DNA of 23,467 nucleotides from Verrucomicrobiota bacterium (GTDB taxonomy: Bacteria; Verrucomicrobiota; Verrucomicrobiia; Verrucomicrobiales; Verrucomicrobiaceae): NCBI GenBank assembly GCA_009885275.1, contig VFKY01000321.1:1-23467 (forward strand). Reading direction: 5' to 3'. Shown piece by piece: positions 1 to 8,192 of this stretch (position 1 is the first letter of the stretch; each line of letters starts with the position of its first letter). The notes below the pieces were generated by a model. The model was not told the origin of the DNA. It did not search any database and worked only from the letters and a program-made list of their open reading frames with translations. The translations under genes were made by a program, and so were the position numbers.

Positions 1-1
1 A

Positions 2-97
2 AGGCTTGGCCATGCCTCAGTATCTACCACGGAAGTTTACACGCATGTGCTCAAGGCCATGCAGGGCAGCGTACGCAGTCCACTGGATGATTTGTGA
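2..97 (+). CDS. Integron-type tyrosine recombinase, C-terminal end (partial)
   Basis: Only the last 31 codons are in the window; the gene begins to the left of base 1. Reading frame 2 gives RLGHASVSTTEVYTHVLKAM, then a tail ending SVRSPLDDL and a TGA stop. The LGHxSVxTTxxYTHV block is the tyrosine recombinase C-terminal motif. It contains the catalytic His (LGH) and the nucleophilic Tyr of the VYTHV segment. The RSPLD-type tail just after it is what I know from integron integrases (IntI family) rather than from XerC/XerD, so I favour an integron integrase that excises and inserts gene cassettes. The attI site of IntI normally lies beyond the 5' end, which is outside the window. A lone chromosomal or phage integrase with a similar tail is the main alternative. 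Confidence 0.8.
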   Translation, partial: RLGHASVSTTEVYTHVLKAMQGSVRSPLDDL

Positions 98-163
98 GGG
101 GAAAGAGCTAAAAGAAATAGCCAAACGGTAGGGATACACCCCATAGGCAGTTCGTATCTGCGA

Positions 164-212
164 GCGTAAGATCATCCCGTAGCACTAGCTGACTGCGTGG
201 CCAATCTTACGC
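164..212. repeat. 9-bp inverted repeat interlocked with the 179-285 repeat
   Basis: The bases gcgtaagat at 164-172 are exactly complementary to atcttacgc at 204-212. The left arm lies outside the larger repeat and the right arm lies inside its loop. The two stems therefore form either a pseudoknot or two mutually exclusive folds. Confidence 0.65.
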
Positions 213-285
213 GGAGGTTCCCTGAACGGTGACAGTCTTAAAGCAGGATTGAAACGAAATGGGGAGACGCAGTCAGCTAGGCTAC
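179..285. repeat. 19-bp inverted repeat with one bulged base
   Basis: Bases 179-198 are the reverse complement of 267-285 over 19 positions, with a single extra A at 184. The inner 14 bases (185-198 and 267-280, ctagctgactgcgt and its complement) match without interruption. The 68 bases between the arms contain a smaller gttc/gaac dyad. As single-stranded DNA or RNA this would form a long stem with one extrahelical base, which superficially resembles a folded integron attC. The expected core boxes are missing, so I record only the repeat. Confidence 0.75.
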
Positions 286-307
286 CCAAATGCGCTTTCT
301 CACATCT

Positions 308-334
308 TAAACTGAGACAGTACCAGTTTATTTT
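308..334 (+). terminator. Weak AT-rich terminator-like hairpin
   Basis: The bases taaactg (308-314) pair with cagttta (324-330) around a 9-base loop, followed by tttt (331-334). It could end transcripts coming from the integrase side. The stem is AT-rich and the T run is short, so this is tentative. Confidence 0.35.
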
Positions 335-403
335 ACATTACATATATTGTGACAAGTTATTAAAGGGTGTTTGAGATGCCCAAATTTAGGTCCTTACGAT
401 AAG

Positions 404-3400
404 TTACAGGAGCATTTCTTCCAGTTCCGTATCACTGATGCCGGACATCATTAATGAATCATCGTCCATGGCCATGTCCATGATGGCGCGTTTCTGCGCC
501 TGGAGCTTTAGAATTTTCTCTTCAACTGTGCCGCGCGTGATCATCCGATATGCAGTGACGGGACGATCCTGACCAATACGGTGCGCACGGTCAATGGCTT
601 GAGCTTCCACCGCGGGATTCCACCATGGGTCTACCAACAACACGTTGTCAGCGGCCGTGAGGTTTAACCCGTAGCCCCCAGCTTTTAAACTGATCAGAAA
701 CAGACGCTTGTCTGGCTCTGTCTGGAATGCTGTAACCTGGCCTCCACGATCCTTGGTGGAGCCATCAATATAGCTAAACGCCACACCCATCGCTTGCACC
801 TTCTCACGAACTAAGCGTAACATTCCAACAAATTGACTGAATATGAGCGCCTTACCGCCACCTTCAATGATTTCAGTAAGCAATTCCTCAAGAACGGGCC
901 ATTTACCGCCCTCCGTATCTTTCTTGGGATTTTTGATGCCCAGTAGCTTCAGATCATTACAGGTCTGACGCAGGCGCAAAAGCACGGTAAACATGGTCAT
1001 CCGAGCTGAACCTTGACCTGTGCGCTTGCGAGCTTGGCGAATTTCCTCACGGCCTTCGGCCAAAATACGATGATAAACCTCATTTTGTGCCTTGGAGAGA
1101 TCGCACCACACAACTTTTTCGATCTTCTCAGGCAAATCCTTGGCCACTTCTTTTTTGGTGCGTCGAAGTAAATAAGGTCGAATGAGGCGCCTTAAGCGCT
1201 CCATCACGAGCCTTGCCTGTTGAGATTCCCCCTGACTCAGAGGTTTCACAAAACGCGTCTTGAAGTCATCCATGATCGGCAGGTATCGCGGCAACGAAAA
1301 CGCGTAAATCGACCAGAGATCTTTGACCGAGTTTTCTACTGGGGTGCCCGTCAAGGCAAAGCGAACATCCGCTTTGAGTGAACAGACCGCCTTGGCGCTC
1401 TCGGTATCGGGATTTCGAATATAACTTGCCTCATCCAAGATAATGGCTGAAAAATTGATTTGTGAATAATGCTCTATATCTCTAACTATCAAAGCATAAG
1501 AAGTGAATATTACGTTGAAATCCTTGAGTTTAGCAAACTGTGCGACACGCTCAGGGTTATGAGAAACGTGTGTGTTTAACTCTGGTGCGAAGCGTTGTGT
1601 TTCCTCTGACCAGTTAGAGAGTAATGAGGTGGGACAGATCACGAGGGCTGGCGCTTTCGTTTTCTTGGTTTGACGCGCGAGAATAATTCTCAGAAGCGCT
1701 ACTGTTTGCACCGTCTTACCAAGCCCCATTTCATCCGCCAACAATCCGCCCGCCTTCATGCGCGTGAGTCGCTCCATCCAACGAACACCCTCAAATTGAT
1801 AAGGACGCAGAACATTTCCAAGATCCCCGAGAAGGCTCTGCAGTTTGCTTTCATCCATCAAAGGACAGGGTTCCAGATTCCGGGCATCTTTATCCGCAAA
1901 ATACCCTTCTAGGGCCCCCATTTGACGTGAAGGCACGGAGACACGACTGCCGCCATGCTCAAACCGCGTATGGATATCCTGTAATGTTTCCTCTAATTCC
2001 TCACAACCTTCAATATCAAGGAGATAGCGATTACCATCAGGGCTGCGAACGTCTCTTTTACCGCTACGGATAAGTCGCAACACTTCCTGACGCGGAAGAT
2101 GAAACCCGTCGGATGATTCATAGGCGACCTCCAAGCTGAGCCAATCAGCCCCCTGCCCTGCTGGCGTATTTTTTTCATGAGCGTGCGAATGCATCCTTGG
2201 CTTGATCGTGCCAATGCCAAAAGTGGCAAAGCGCCAGAGGTCGCTTTCAATGATCTCGAATTGTTGCTTCCAGCGCGGCAACTCACTGGCAAGGAATCGC
2301 AAAATCTCTGATTCACCGAACATGACATACTCTGTTTGCACTCCAGCCTTGAATCCGGAAGAGAGAATGCGATGCAGGGCGGACTGTTCTCGTAATGTGT
2401 TTCTACGGTAAAATAGCGATTTATCATTCTGATCTTGAATTGGATACAACGAATCATCACTCCAGATTTGATTAGCTTCATTAACGTTCACCAAGGGGTA
2501 ACCGGCCTGGCCTTGTGAATGAACCATGGGTCGAAGCTCAAGGCGTTTAAGGTTGCCGTCGAGGTTCATGCTGATTTTCGCATCAACAGGAATTAACCGT
2601 AAATTAGAAAGCGGATTCTCCGCCACCGTCACATCAAAGAGTTCACTTAAAACTGGCAAATGAGCCGCGACCCAACGTGAAGATCGCGATATCTCCCCTT
2701 CCTGAAAAAGCTGCTTCAGAAAAGCCATGGCTGACTTAGGCAAATCAACCGGCAAAGAGCATATGGAAGCCGATTCCGCGCTATAGATCCATGATCGATT
2801 ACCCAATTCCAACCATCTATTTTCTTGTTTAGTTATCTTAAATACATAGCTATCTGTATCATTAACAGGTAATGAATGTAAATTCACATGTAATCCACTA
2901 TTAATCAATAGCTTAGTGTGATCTTGCGTCGATTTAGCAGTGGGTAATCCTGACAAGACTCGATCATGGCCAACCAAGCATTCCAGAAGCGAACCCAGCG
3001 CCTCAGCAGGCAAACGTAAGGGCAGAGTTTGGATTTTTAGTTCTTGTGAAATTAGCCATCTAACAAGTGCATATTCCTTGAGTTCGCCCCCTGGTTGAAA
3101 CTGAAGGAGCACTGGAACGGTGCCTTGAGGCAAGCGGTCGAATTGATCCGTGGCAAAATGGACTGTGTAAATGCCGAAAGGAACGTCCTCATCGGCGATG
3201 ACAGGTAGGATCTTCTTGATTTCAGGTTTTGGAGGAATATTAGGCCGGGCAGAGATGATATCCTGGCTCGTGCCGCCACCTCCACCATTTAAGAGCGTGA
3301 GTCCAACGGCGAGCGCATGAGCGCATATTAAACCTCTTCTTGCTTCAGGGCATCCGCACTGGCAGTCCACATTGCGCTCGTCTTTGATGGTCATGATGAC

Positions 3401-3553
3401 TCGAAATCGCCGTGCTCCCGTGCCGACCAATCCACTGTAAACTTGTCCGTTTTGAGCAGCGTCAGCTACGACGCCCATACGTACAAAATCCCGTGCTGAC
3501 TTTAAAGCCTGCCATCCACCGATGTCCCCCAACCATTTTTCCGTCATTTCCAT
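404..3553 (-). CDS. SWIM zinc-finger SNF2-family helicase-like ATPase
   Basis: A 1049-residue protein of the bacterial SNF2/HepA type, a DNA-stimulated ATPase that translocates on double-stranded DNA and remodels bound proteins. An N-terminal SWIM zinc-binding motif is visible: Cys residues at 64-68 followed by C77-A-H79. A long middle region of no recognised fold (about 100-560) follows. The ATPase core then has Walker A DEMGLGKT at 607-614, Walker B DEAS at 707-710, LTGTPVEN at about 734-741, and motif VI QAIDRAHRIGQ at 985-995. All core motifs look intact. I kept the first ATG; a second Met two codons on is equally possible, and no strong ribosome binding site is visible. The gene diverges from the ParA gene across a gap of only 37-58 bases, so their promoters must overlap. 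The DNA target is unknown. Confidence 0.93.
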   Translation of the reverse strand: MEMTEKWLGDIGGWQALKSARDFVRMGVVADAAQNGQVYSGLVGTGARRFRVIMTIKDERNVDCQCGCPEARRGLICAHALAVGLTLLNGGGGGTSQDIISARPNIPPKPEIKKILPVIADEDVPFGIYTVHFATDQFDRLPQGTVPVLLQFQPGGELKEYALVRWLISQELKIQTLPLRLPAEALGSLLECLVGHDRVLSGLPTAKSTQDHTKLLINSGLHVNLHSLPVNDTDSYVFKITKQENRWLELGNRSWIYSAESASICSLPVDLPKSAMAFLKQLFQEGEISRSSRWVAAHLPVLSELFDVTVAENPLSNLRLIPVDAKISMNLDGNLKRLELRPMVHSQGQAGYPLVNVNEANQIWSDDSLYPIQDQNDKSLFYRRNTLREQSALHRILSSGFKAGVQTEYVMFGESEILRFLASELPRWKQQFEIIESDLWRFATFGIGTIKPRMHSHAHEKNTPAGQGADWLSLEVAYESSDGFHLPRQEVLRLIRSGKRDVRSPDGNRYLLDIEGCEELEETLQDIHTRFEHGGSRVSVPSRQMGALEGYFADKDARNLEPCPLMDESKLQSLLGDLGNVLRPYQFEGVRWMERLTRMKAGGLLADEMGLGKTVQTVALLRIILARQTKKTKAPALVICPTSLLSNWSEETQRFAPELNTHVSHNPERVAQFAKLKDFNVIFTSYALIVRDIEHYSQINFSAIILDEASYIRNPDTESAKAVCSLKADVRFALTGTPVENSVKDLWSIYAFSLPRYLPIMDDFKTRFVKPLSQGESQQARLVMERLRRLIRPYLLRRTKKEVAKDLPEKIEKVVWCDLSKAQNEVYHRILAEGREEIRQARKRTGQGSARMTMFTVLLRLRQTCNDLKLLGIKNPKKDTEGGKWPVLEELLTEIIEGGGKALIFSQFVGMLRLVREKVQAMGVAFSYIDGSTKDRGGQVTAFQTEPDKRLFLISLKAGGYGLNLTAADNVLLVDPWWNPAVEAQAIDRAHRIGQDRPVTAYRMITRGTVEEKILKLQAQKRAIMDMAMDDDSLMMSGISDTELEEMLL

Positions 3554-3611
3554 ATGAATTTATCTCGCTACCCTGAAGGTTTGTGATGTAATGCGCCCGT
3601 CAAGCAGGCTT

Positions 3612-4406
3612 ATGAAGATTATTGCAATTGCCAATCAAAAGGGAGGTGTCGGTAAAACGACAACCGCGTTAAATCTGTCAGCTTGTCTGGCAGATCGAGG
3701 TATTAATGTGTTGTTGATTGATTTGGATTCTCAAGCCAATGCGACGAGTGGTTTGGGGATTGCTCAAGAAGAGGGTGGAAGTATTTATCCGTGTTTGATT
3801 GGGCAAACGCCCATCACGGAAGTTATCTGTAGCACTCGGATCCCCCATCTCTCCATTATTCGTTCCCATCAGGAGCTTGCGGGTTGTGAAATTGAACTGG
3901 CCCAGTCCGGCAATCACCTGACTCGGTTGAGGGATCTGCTGGCCCCATTGAAAAGCAGTGGTCTCTTTGATTACATCATTATAGATAGCCCCCCGTCTCT
4001 GGGCATCTTGATGACTGGCGCTCTGGCGGCGGCAGATGAGCTGTTGGTGCCTATTCAGTGTGAATATTTTGGTCTTGAGGGGTTGTCCAAAATTGTGCAT
4101 ATCGTTCAACAAATTCGTGAAAGCGGGGCTAATCCTGAGCTGGCGTTGGAGGGCATCGTCATGACCATGTTTGATTCTCGAATGAATTTGTCGCAGCAGG
4201 TGCTCAAGGATGTTCGTGAATACTTCACTGAGGTGGTTTACGATACGATCATACCCCGCACAGTCCGTCTGGGTGAGGCTCCGAGCTTTGGTAAGTGCAT
4301 TATTGAATACGAGCCAAACGGGAAGGGTTCCCAAGCCTACCGAGCACTTGCCGATGAGTTTTTAAAGCGTCGTGGTCATAGTAAGAAGACCACGAGTAAA
4401 GCTTGA
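3612..4406 (+). CDS. parA: ParA/Soj-type partitioning ATPase
   Basis: A 264-residue deviant Walker A ATPase. Proteins of this type bind DNA non-specifically as ATP dimers and move plasmids, chromosomal origins or other cargo together with a ParB-like partner. From the chosen ATG the protein begins MKIIAIANQKGGVGKTTT, so the deviant P-loop is at residues 9-16 with the signature Lys (K10) and catalytic Lys (K15). LLIDLDSQANAT (about 34-45) is the Walker A' region and IIIDSPPS (about 122-129) the Walker B. An ATG seven codons upstream (3591) is in frame, but family members normally start at the MKIIAIANQKGG segment. There is no HTH N-terminal extension, so it is the Soj/short type. No parB follows; a terminator closes the unit, so its partner must be elsewhere. 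A cargo-positioning ParA such as a MipZ or flagellar type is possible, but the sequence looks like ordinary Soj. Confidence 0.92.
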   Translation: MKIIAIANQKGGVGKTTTALNLSACLADRGINVLLIDLDSQANATSGLGIAQEEGGSIYPCLIGQTPITEVICSTRIPHLSIIRSHQELAGCEIELAQSGNHLTRLRDLLAPLKSSGLFDYIIIDSPPSLGILMTGALAAADELLVPIQCEYFGLEGLSKIVHIVQQIRESGANPELALEGIVMTMFDSRMNLSQQVLKDVREYFTEVVYDTIIPRTVRLGEAPSFGKCIIEYEPNGKGSQAYRALADEFLKRRGHSKKTTSKA

Positions 4407-4409
4407 AGT

Positions 4410-4443
4410 AAGCGGCAGAGTTATCGTCTGCTGCCGCTTTTTT
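4410..4443 (+). terminator. Intrinsic terminator after parA
   Basis: The bases aagcggcag (4410-4418) and ctgccgctt (4431-4439) form a perfect 9-bp GC-rich stem around a 12-base loop, and the second arm runs into a T6 tract (4438-4443). The hairpin starts four bases after the parA stop codon. This is the clearest terminator in the window. It also separates parA from the convergent aminotransferase gene. Confidence 0.88.
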
Positions 4444-4458
4444 CGCGTCATTGATCAA

Positions 4459-5538
4459 TTAAAGCGCTCCCAAAGTATCATCCAAGGCAGCGATGAGTTC
4501 GCTGATGGATGCTTCGGTTTCATCTCCCATATTGGAGATGCGGAACGTTTTCCCGCTGATCTTACCATAGCCACCATCGATGGCGATTTTGTGGCGCTCT
4601 TTGAGTAGACTGACGAACTTCGCAACGTCGATATTTTTATTGTTTTTCACACAGGTAAGAGCCTTGGAACGATAGCCTTCGGGGGCCAAAAATTCAAAAC
4701 CGTGCTTAGTAACCCATGAGTGAACCATGCTATTAAGCTTCGCGTGACGGGCGTATCGATTCTCCAGACCTTCTGCAAAGAACTTATTTAGCTGGTGAAG
4801 CAGCCCGTAGATTAGCGCAATGCAAGGAGTGCTGGGAGTCATGCTCTTGTCGCCATTGGCTTTGAATTCTAAGAAATCAAAGTAATAACCACGATCCGCA
4901 ATGGTTGCAGCGCGAGCATACGCAGCCTCGCTAGCGGCGAAGAGTGCCATGCCAGGGGGCATGGCAAAAGCTTTTTGGCTGCCAGTGAGAAGGACATCGA
5001 TGCCCAAGGCGTCAAAGTTCATGGGCACAGTCGTGAAAGAGGACACCGTATCGACGATGAACATGACATCAGGAAACTGTTGTTTAAGTTTGGCAATCTC
5101 CTCGAGTGGATTAAGCACACCGGTAGAGGTCTCATTATGCACCAGCGTGACTGCGTCAAATTCACCAGTGGCTAGTTTTTTGGCGATTTGCTCCGCCAGA
5201 ATAGGTTGCCCCCACTCTACTTTGAGCTCTTCCGCCTGCTTTCCGCAACGTAGAGAGACATCATACCATTTGTCAGAGAAGGCACCGCAACAACAGTTGA
5301 GCACTTTCTTTTTGACCAGATTGCGCAATGAGCCTTCCATAATGCCCCATGCTGATGAAGTGCTGATGTAGGTCTGTTGTTTCGTGCCAAAGAGAGCTTG
5401 GAGCTTGGGCTGGATATCTGCGTAAAGCTTGGTGAAATCCTTACTGCGATGTCCCATCATGGGAGCGGACATGGCGGCATAGGTGTCTGGAGATACTTCG
5501 ACTGGACCGGGAATAAAGAGTTTAACGTGATCGCGCAT
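4459..5538 (-). CDS. Class V aminotransferase (alanine/serine-glyoxylate or phosphoserine type)
   Basis: A 359-residue, PLP-dependent fold-type I enzyme of aminotransferase class V. The N-terminus FIPGPVEVSP and the segment MMGHRS near residue 30 are typical of the alanine-glyoxylate/serine-glyoxylate/phosphoserine aminotransferase group. HNETSTG lies at 134-140. IVDTVSS contains the Asp (D163) that contacts the pyridine nitrogen. GSQKAFAMPPG holds the PLP-binding Lys (K189). C-terminal GKTFRISNMG is also family-like. The length is normal and nothing is missing. Family members shuttle amino groups among serine, alanine, glyoxylate and phosphohydroxypyruvate, and sequence reading alone does not settle the substrate. 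A role in serine synthesis as a SerC substitute is plausible but unproven. Neighbours give no pathway clue, because the convergent parA and upstream TPR genes are unrelated. Confidence 0.9.
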   Translation of the reverse strand: MRDHVKLFIPGPVEVSPDTYAAMSAPMMGHRSKDFTKLYADIQPKLQALFGTKQQTYISTSSAWGIMEGSLRNLVKKKVLNCCCGAFSDKWYDVSLRCGKQAEELKVEWGQPILAEQIAKKLATGEFDAVTLVHNETSTGVLNPLEEIAKLKQQFPDVMFIVDTVSSFTTVPMNFDALGIDVLLTGSQKAFAMPPGMALFAASEAAYARAATIADRGYYFDFLEFKANGDKSMTPSTPCIALIYGLLHQLNKFFAEGLENRYARHAKLNSMVHSWVTKHGFEFLAPEGYRSKALTCVKNNKNIDVAKFVSLLKERHKIAIDGGYGKISGKTFRISNMGDETEASISELIAALDDTLGAL

Positions 5539-5579
5539 AGAGATGCGGAACTTATGGAGTCACGAGAAAAAGGCAAAAG

Positions 5580-5608
5580 GGAAAAGGCAGAAGTTCTGGA
5601 TAAACTTC
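5580..5608 (-). terminator. Terminator-like hairpin after the TPR gene
   Basis: On the minus strand, just four bases after the TPR stop codon, gaagtt and aacttc (5603-5608 and 5590-5595) form a 6-bp stem with a 7-base loop. A pyrimidine-rich tgccttttccc follows. The T run is interrupted, so termination may be partial and some transcription could continue into the aminotransferase gene. Confidence 0.4.
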
Positions 5609-5612
5609 AGAT

Positions 5613-8159
5613 TTATTTATCCCAAAGGTAATGCTCTAGGCGAAGACGTGTGGCTCGCATTTTGGCCTCCTCAGAGCGATCACCACCTGCGCGGGCCAAT
5701 CTGTCTGCTAGACGCGCGGCGGGATCCCATTGTTGCTTCGCTTCCAGCATCTCGATAGCCGCAAAGCCGGAGCGATAGAGCCAGAGGTATTCCTGGGGTG
5801 TGAGCGCGGTACTCTGAATGATCGCCGAAAAGCAATCCTCAACGACATCGTGACAGGCTTCCAGTGCTTCTACCTTTTTTCCTGCTTGAAGGTAGATTTG
5901 AGAAAGTAGGTATCCTGCACGTGTTCGCCATACCCGAGGTGATGCCGGATCATGTAACATGCCGCTGAATATTTGGACGGCAGGTTCCAAATATTTGGGA
6001 TCTTTTTTGACCATGATACTCAATAGTTCGCCCTTTTCCATGAGTAAGGATAGCTTCTCCTCACTTTCAGGTTGGGGTTTACTGTTTAGTAAACTCTCGA
6101 TTACTGCCAGCGCATCGCTCTCTTTGCCCTGACGACGCTTGGCGAGAGCTTGCTGTCTTTGTGCTTCACGCATAAGTGGGCCATTTCGCGCCACTACCTC
6201 TTCCCATAATGAAATTGCTTTTTCAAGCCCCTCAGGTGTGATGAGGGCCATCGCTGATTTACCAGCAAAAAAAAGAGCGATTTCGGCGTATGCTGACTCT
6301 GCGTGCTCAGCTTCCAAAGCTTCAAACTGAGCTTCGGCTTTGGCATAGTTTTCAAGCCGATAATAGGACTGTGCTACTTTCATACGCACTTCATCACGGC
6401 GTGTAGACTGCTTCCAACGCTCCAGATATGCAATGCCCTCATTTACTAAGTCCTCGAGATTTGCATCTGCTTCACGAGCCCAAATTTTCGTGTAATCAAT
6501 TTTTTCCCTCCATTCGTCCGACAGCCCCTTGATAAGACTGGTCTTCTTGAGTTCTTCATTGGCGGCCCTAGTTCGCGCAGGCACGTCGAGCAAATACAAT
6601 TCTGCAAGAGCTAGGTGAGCTTCCACAACCCTTGGGTGATCAGGGTATTTTTTGATGTATTCCAATAGTGTCACCTCCGCCTCCGAGTCTTTAGATGAGG
6701 CTAGGCTCAGCGCTTGTTCCAGAAGTAATCTGGCACTTTGGCTATCAATGATGTTTGAAGGTGGTGCTCCTTCTTCTGTGGTGTTTTGTAGTTGCGCCAG
6801 ACACTGTTGAAAGCGTTCTTTGTCTTCTCCAAAAAACGCGGCGACAGCCATGTTATAGACAGCGCGCTGTTGTTGAAAAATATCAGATGATGTCTTTGAC
6901 GCACGATCAAAAAGTGTGATGGCGTCTTGGTACTCACTGCGAGAAAAGCGAATCATCCCCACAAGGAAATCCGTGGCATCTTCTCCACTGATTCCGTAGC
7001 GTTGTTTCCAAATAGCGGTCAATTCAAGCACCCGTTCGTCGGCGCGCATCGCCCCGTATTGGCTCATCAACATTCTAAGCGCTTCAGCATTACGAGTATG
7101 CTGTGGATAGAATGCACAGAAAGCCTCTAAGAATCCGACCGCATATTCTCCGTGACCATGGCCCAACAACCATTGAGCCATATAGAATAGCGCTAGAGAA
7201 TTTCTATCGGCAGGATTAGCATCTGTTGCCCATTCTCCGACTTTCAAGATAGCGGCGTCATCATCATCATCTTTGCCCGCTTCACTCAGTAAAGTAAAGG
7301 CTTGCTCATAATATTGATTTTCGGCTGACTTCCCTATAAATTGAATGAGTAACTTCTCCGCGTTTCGACTCCTGCCCTGTTTCAAATAAGCCTCTGCCAA
7401 CCTTACAGTGGCGGCGGCATACAACCTATGCACGGGGCGCGGATGTGAGGACAGAATGCGCTTAAGTATGCTTTCCGCTTTTTTTCCTTCACCCAGATCC
7501 AACCATCCACATGCCTTCACAAATTCGAGCTGCTGATCATTACTTCTGTCCCCCCCCAATCGCCGAAGTGCTTCCGATGAATGATTGGCTGCGATCTCTG
7601 ACTCAAGGGAATATAAGCGTGCCTGATAAGCAATATGAGTATCCGGATAATTTTGCAGTTCGTTAAACTCCTTGCGCCCTGTATTTTCACGGCCTTGAGC
7701 GATAAGTGTCTGACCTAGTGACAGTCTGGCGTTGGCTGAATAACGAGCAGGTTTTGTCAGGTATGATTTCAACTGCCATTCCGCTTCTCGAAGTTTACCT
7801 TGAGAGATAAAAACCTGGGCACTCCAGTATGCGGATTCAGGCACTTCAAACAACGTCAATGCTACCAGCGCTTTTTGTGATTCTCCGCATCGTAAGTAGG
7901 CGTCGACCATGCGTTCGCTCACGGATGCCGTTTCGCGGGGGCTCAGAAGGGTATCTTTCAATAACCGCTCAAATTTGAGTGCCGCAACATCATGCATTCC
8001 CTCTTTAGAAGCACGCAATGCTGCTTGATAGTCTGCGCGTTCAGATAGGCCCAAATTCTCTATCGATTGTGCAAAGCAAGTAGCGTATCCGATTCCCATG
8101 CAGGCACCGAGTGCTACGAAGAAATTGAGGAAGGCGTTGCGAGATATCATTGTGGCCAT
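5613..8159 (-). CDS. Exported TPR-repeat protein
   Basis: An 848-residue, largely alpha-helical protein made of many degenerate tetratricopeptide-like repeats. Examples are the helix pairs around residues 40-90, 120-190, 255-330, 400-450, 505-530, 605-660 and 740-800, with recurring A-x-x-x-Y/F-x-x-A patterns such as YRLENYAKAEAQFEAL. The first 30 residues form a signal peptide with a hydrophobic core and a CFA-QS cleavage site. ALGAC at 16-20 could alternatively be a lipoprotein box. No catalytic domain is visible. TPR arrays are protein-binding scaffolds; in the periplasm, relatives serve in cell-envelope assembly (BamD/YbgF-like parts). The gene starts 33 bases after the polA stop on the same strand and is probably co-transcribed with it. 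An ATG three codons into the frame is an equally good start. The specific role is unknown. Confidence 0.82.
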   Translation of the reverse strand: MATMISRNAFLNFFVALGACMGIGYATCFAQSIENLGLSERADYQAALRASKEGMHDVAALKFERLLKDTLLSPRETASVSERMVDAYLRCGESQKALVALTLFEVPESAYWSAQVFISQGKLREAEWQLKSYLTKPARYSANARLSLGQTLIAQGRENTGRKEFNELQNYPDTHIAYQARLYSLESEIAANHSSEALRRLGGDRSNDQQLEFVKACGWLDLGEGKKAESILKRILSSHPRPVHRLYAAATVRLAEAYLKQGRSRNAEKLLIQFIGKSAENQYYEQAFTLLSEAGKDDDDDAAILKVGEWATDANPADRNSLALFYMAQWLLGHGHGEYAVGFLEAFCAFYPQHTRNAEALRMLMSQYGAMRADERVLELTAIWKQRYGISGEDATDFLVGMIRFSRSEYQDAITLFDRASKTSSDIFQQQRAVYNMAVAAFFGEDKERFQQCLAQLQNTTEEGAPPSNIIDSQSARLLLEQALSLASSKDSEAEVTLLEYIKKYPDHPRVVEAHLALAELYLLDVPARTRAANEELKKTSLIKGLSDEWREKIDYTKIWAREADANLEDLVNEGIAYLERWKQSTRRDEVRMKVAQSYYRLENYAKAEAQFEALEAEHAESAYAEIALFFAGKSAMALITPEGLEKAISLWEEVVARNGPLMREAQRQQALAKRRQGKESDALAVIESLLNSKPQPESEEKLSLLMEKGELLSIMVKKDPKYLEPAVQIFSGMLHDPASPRVWRTRAGYLLSQIYLQAGKKVEALEACHDVVEDCFSAIIQSTALTPQEYLWLYRSGFAAIEMLEAKQQWDPAARLADRLARAGGDRSEEAKMRATRLRLEHYLWDK

Positions 8160-8192
8160 AGTACGCAGTGATCAGAATAATTCAAACCATCA

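Larger units (their letters stand above)
98..403. other. 306-base non-coding stretch with interlocking inverted repeats
   Basis: No open frame or known RNA gene is recognisable between the integrase stop and the convergent helicase stop. The segment holds several inverted repeats. One is a 9-base pair (164-172 with 204-212). A second is a long pair (179-198 with 267-285) that is perfect except for one unpaired A at 184. A short hairpin lies at 148-151/158-161, and a terminator-like hairpin at 308-330. The first two pairs interlock: each has one arm inside the other's loop. I looked for the GTTRRRY/RYYYAAC core boxes of integron attC sites and did not find a convincing pair. What the segment does is unknown. 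Confidence 0.6.

Noticed and set aside
147..162. tRNA T-arm-like hairpin (gcag-ttcgtat-ctgc)
   Set aside because: The loop does not fit TTCRANY at the conserved A, and no acceptor stem, D-arm or anticodon arm can be placed around it.
98..340. Integron attC or attI site
   Set aside because: The long bulged stem is suggestive, but no paired GTTRRRY and RYYYAAC core boxes could be found. attI is expected at the other end of the integrase gene.
3678..4334. 218-codon open frame on the minus strand inside parA
   Set aside because: It is antisense to a gene with intact ATPase motifs and has no recognisable domain. It is best explained as a codon-usage shadow.
4901..5371. 156-codon open frame on the plus strand inside the aminotransferase gene
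   Set aside because: It is fully antisense to a conserved enzyme and shows no domain or start signal.
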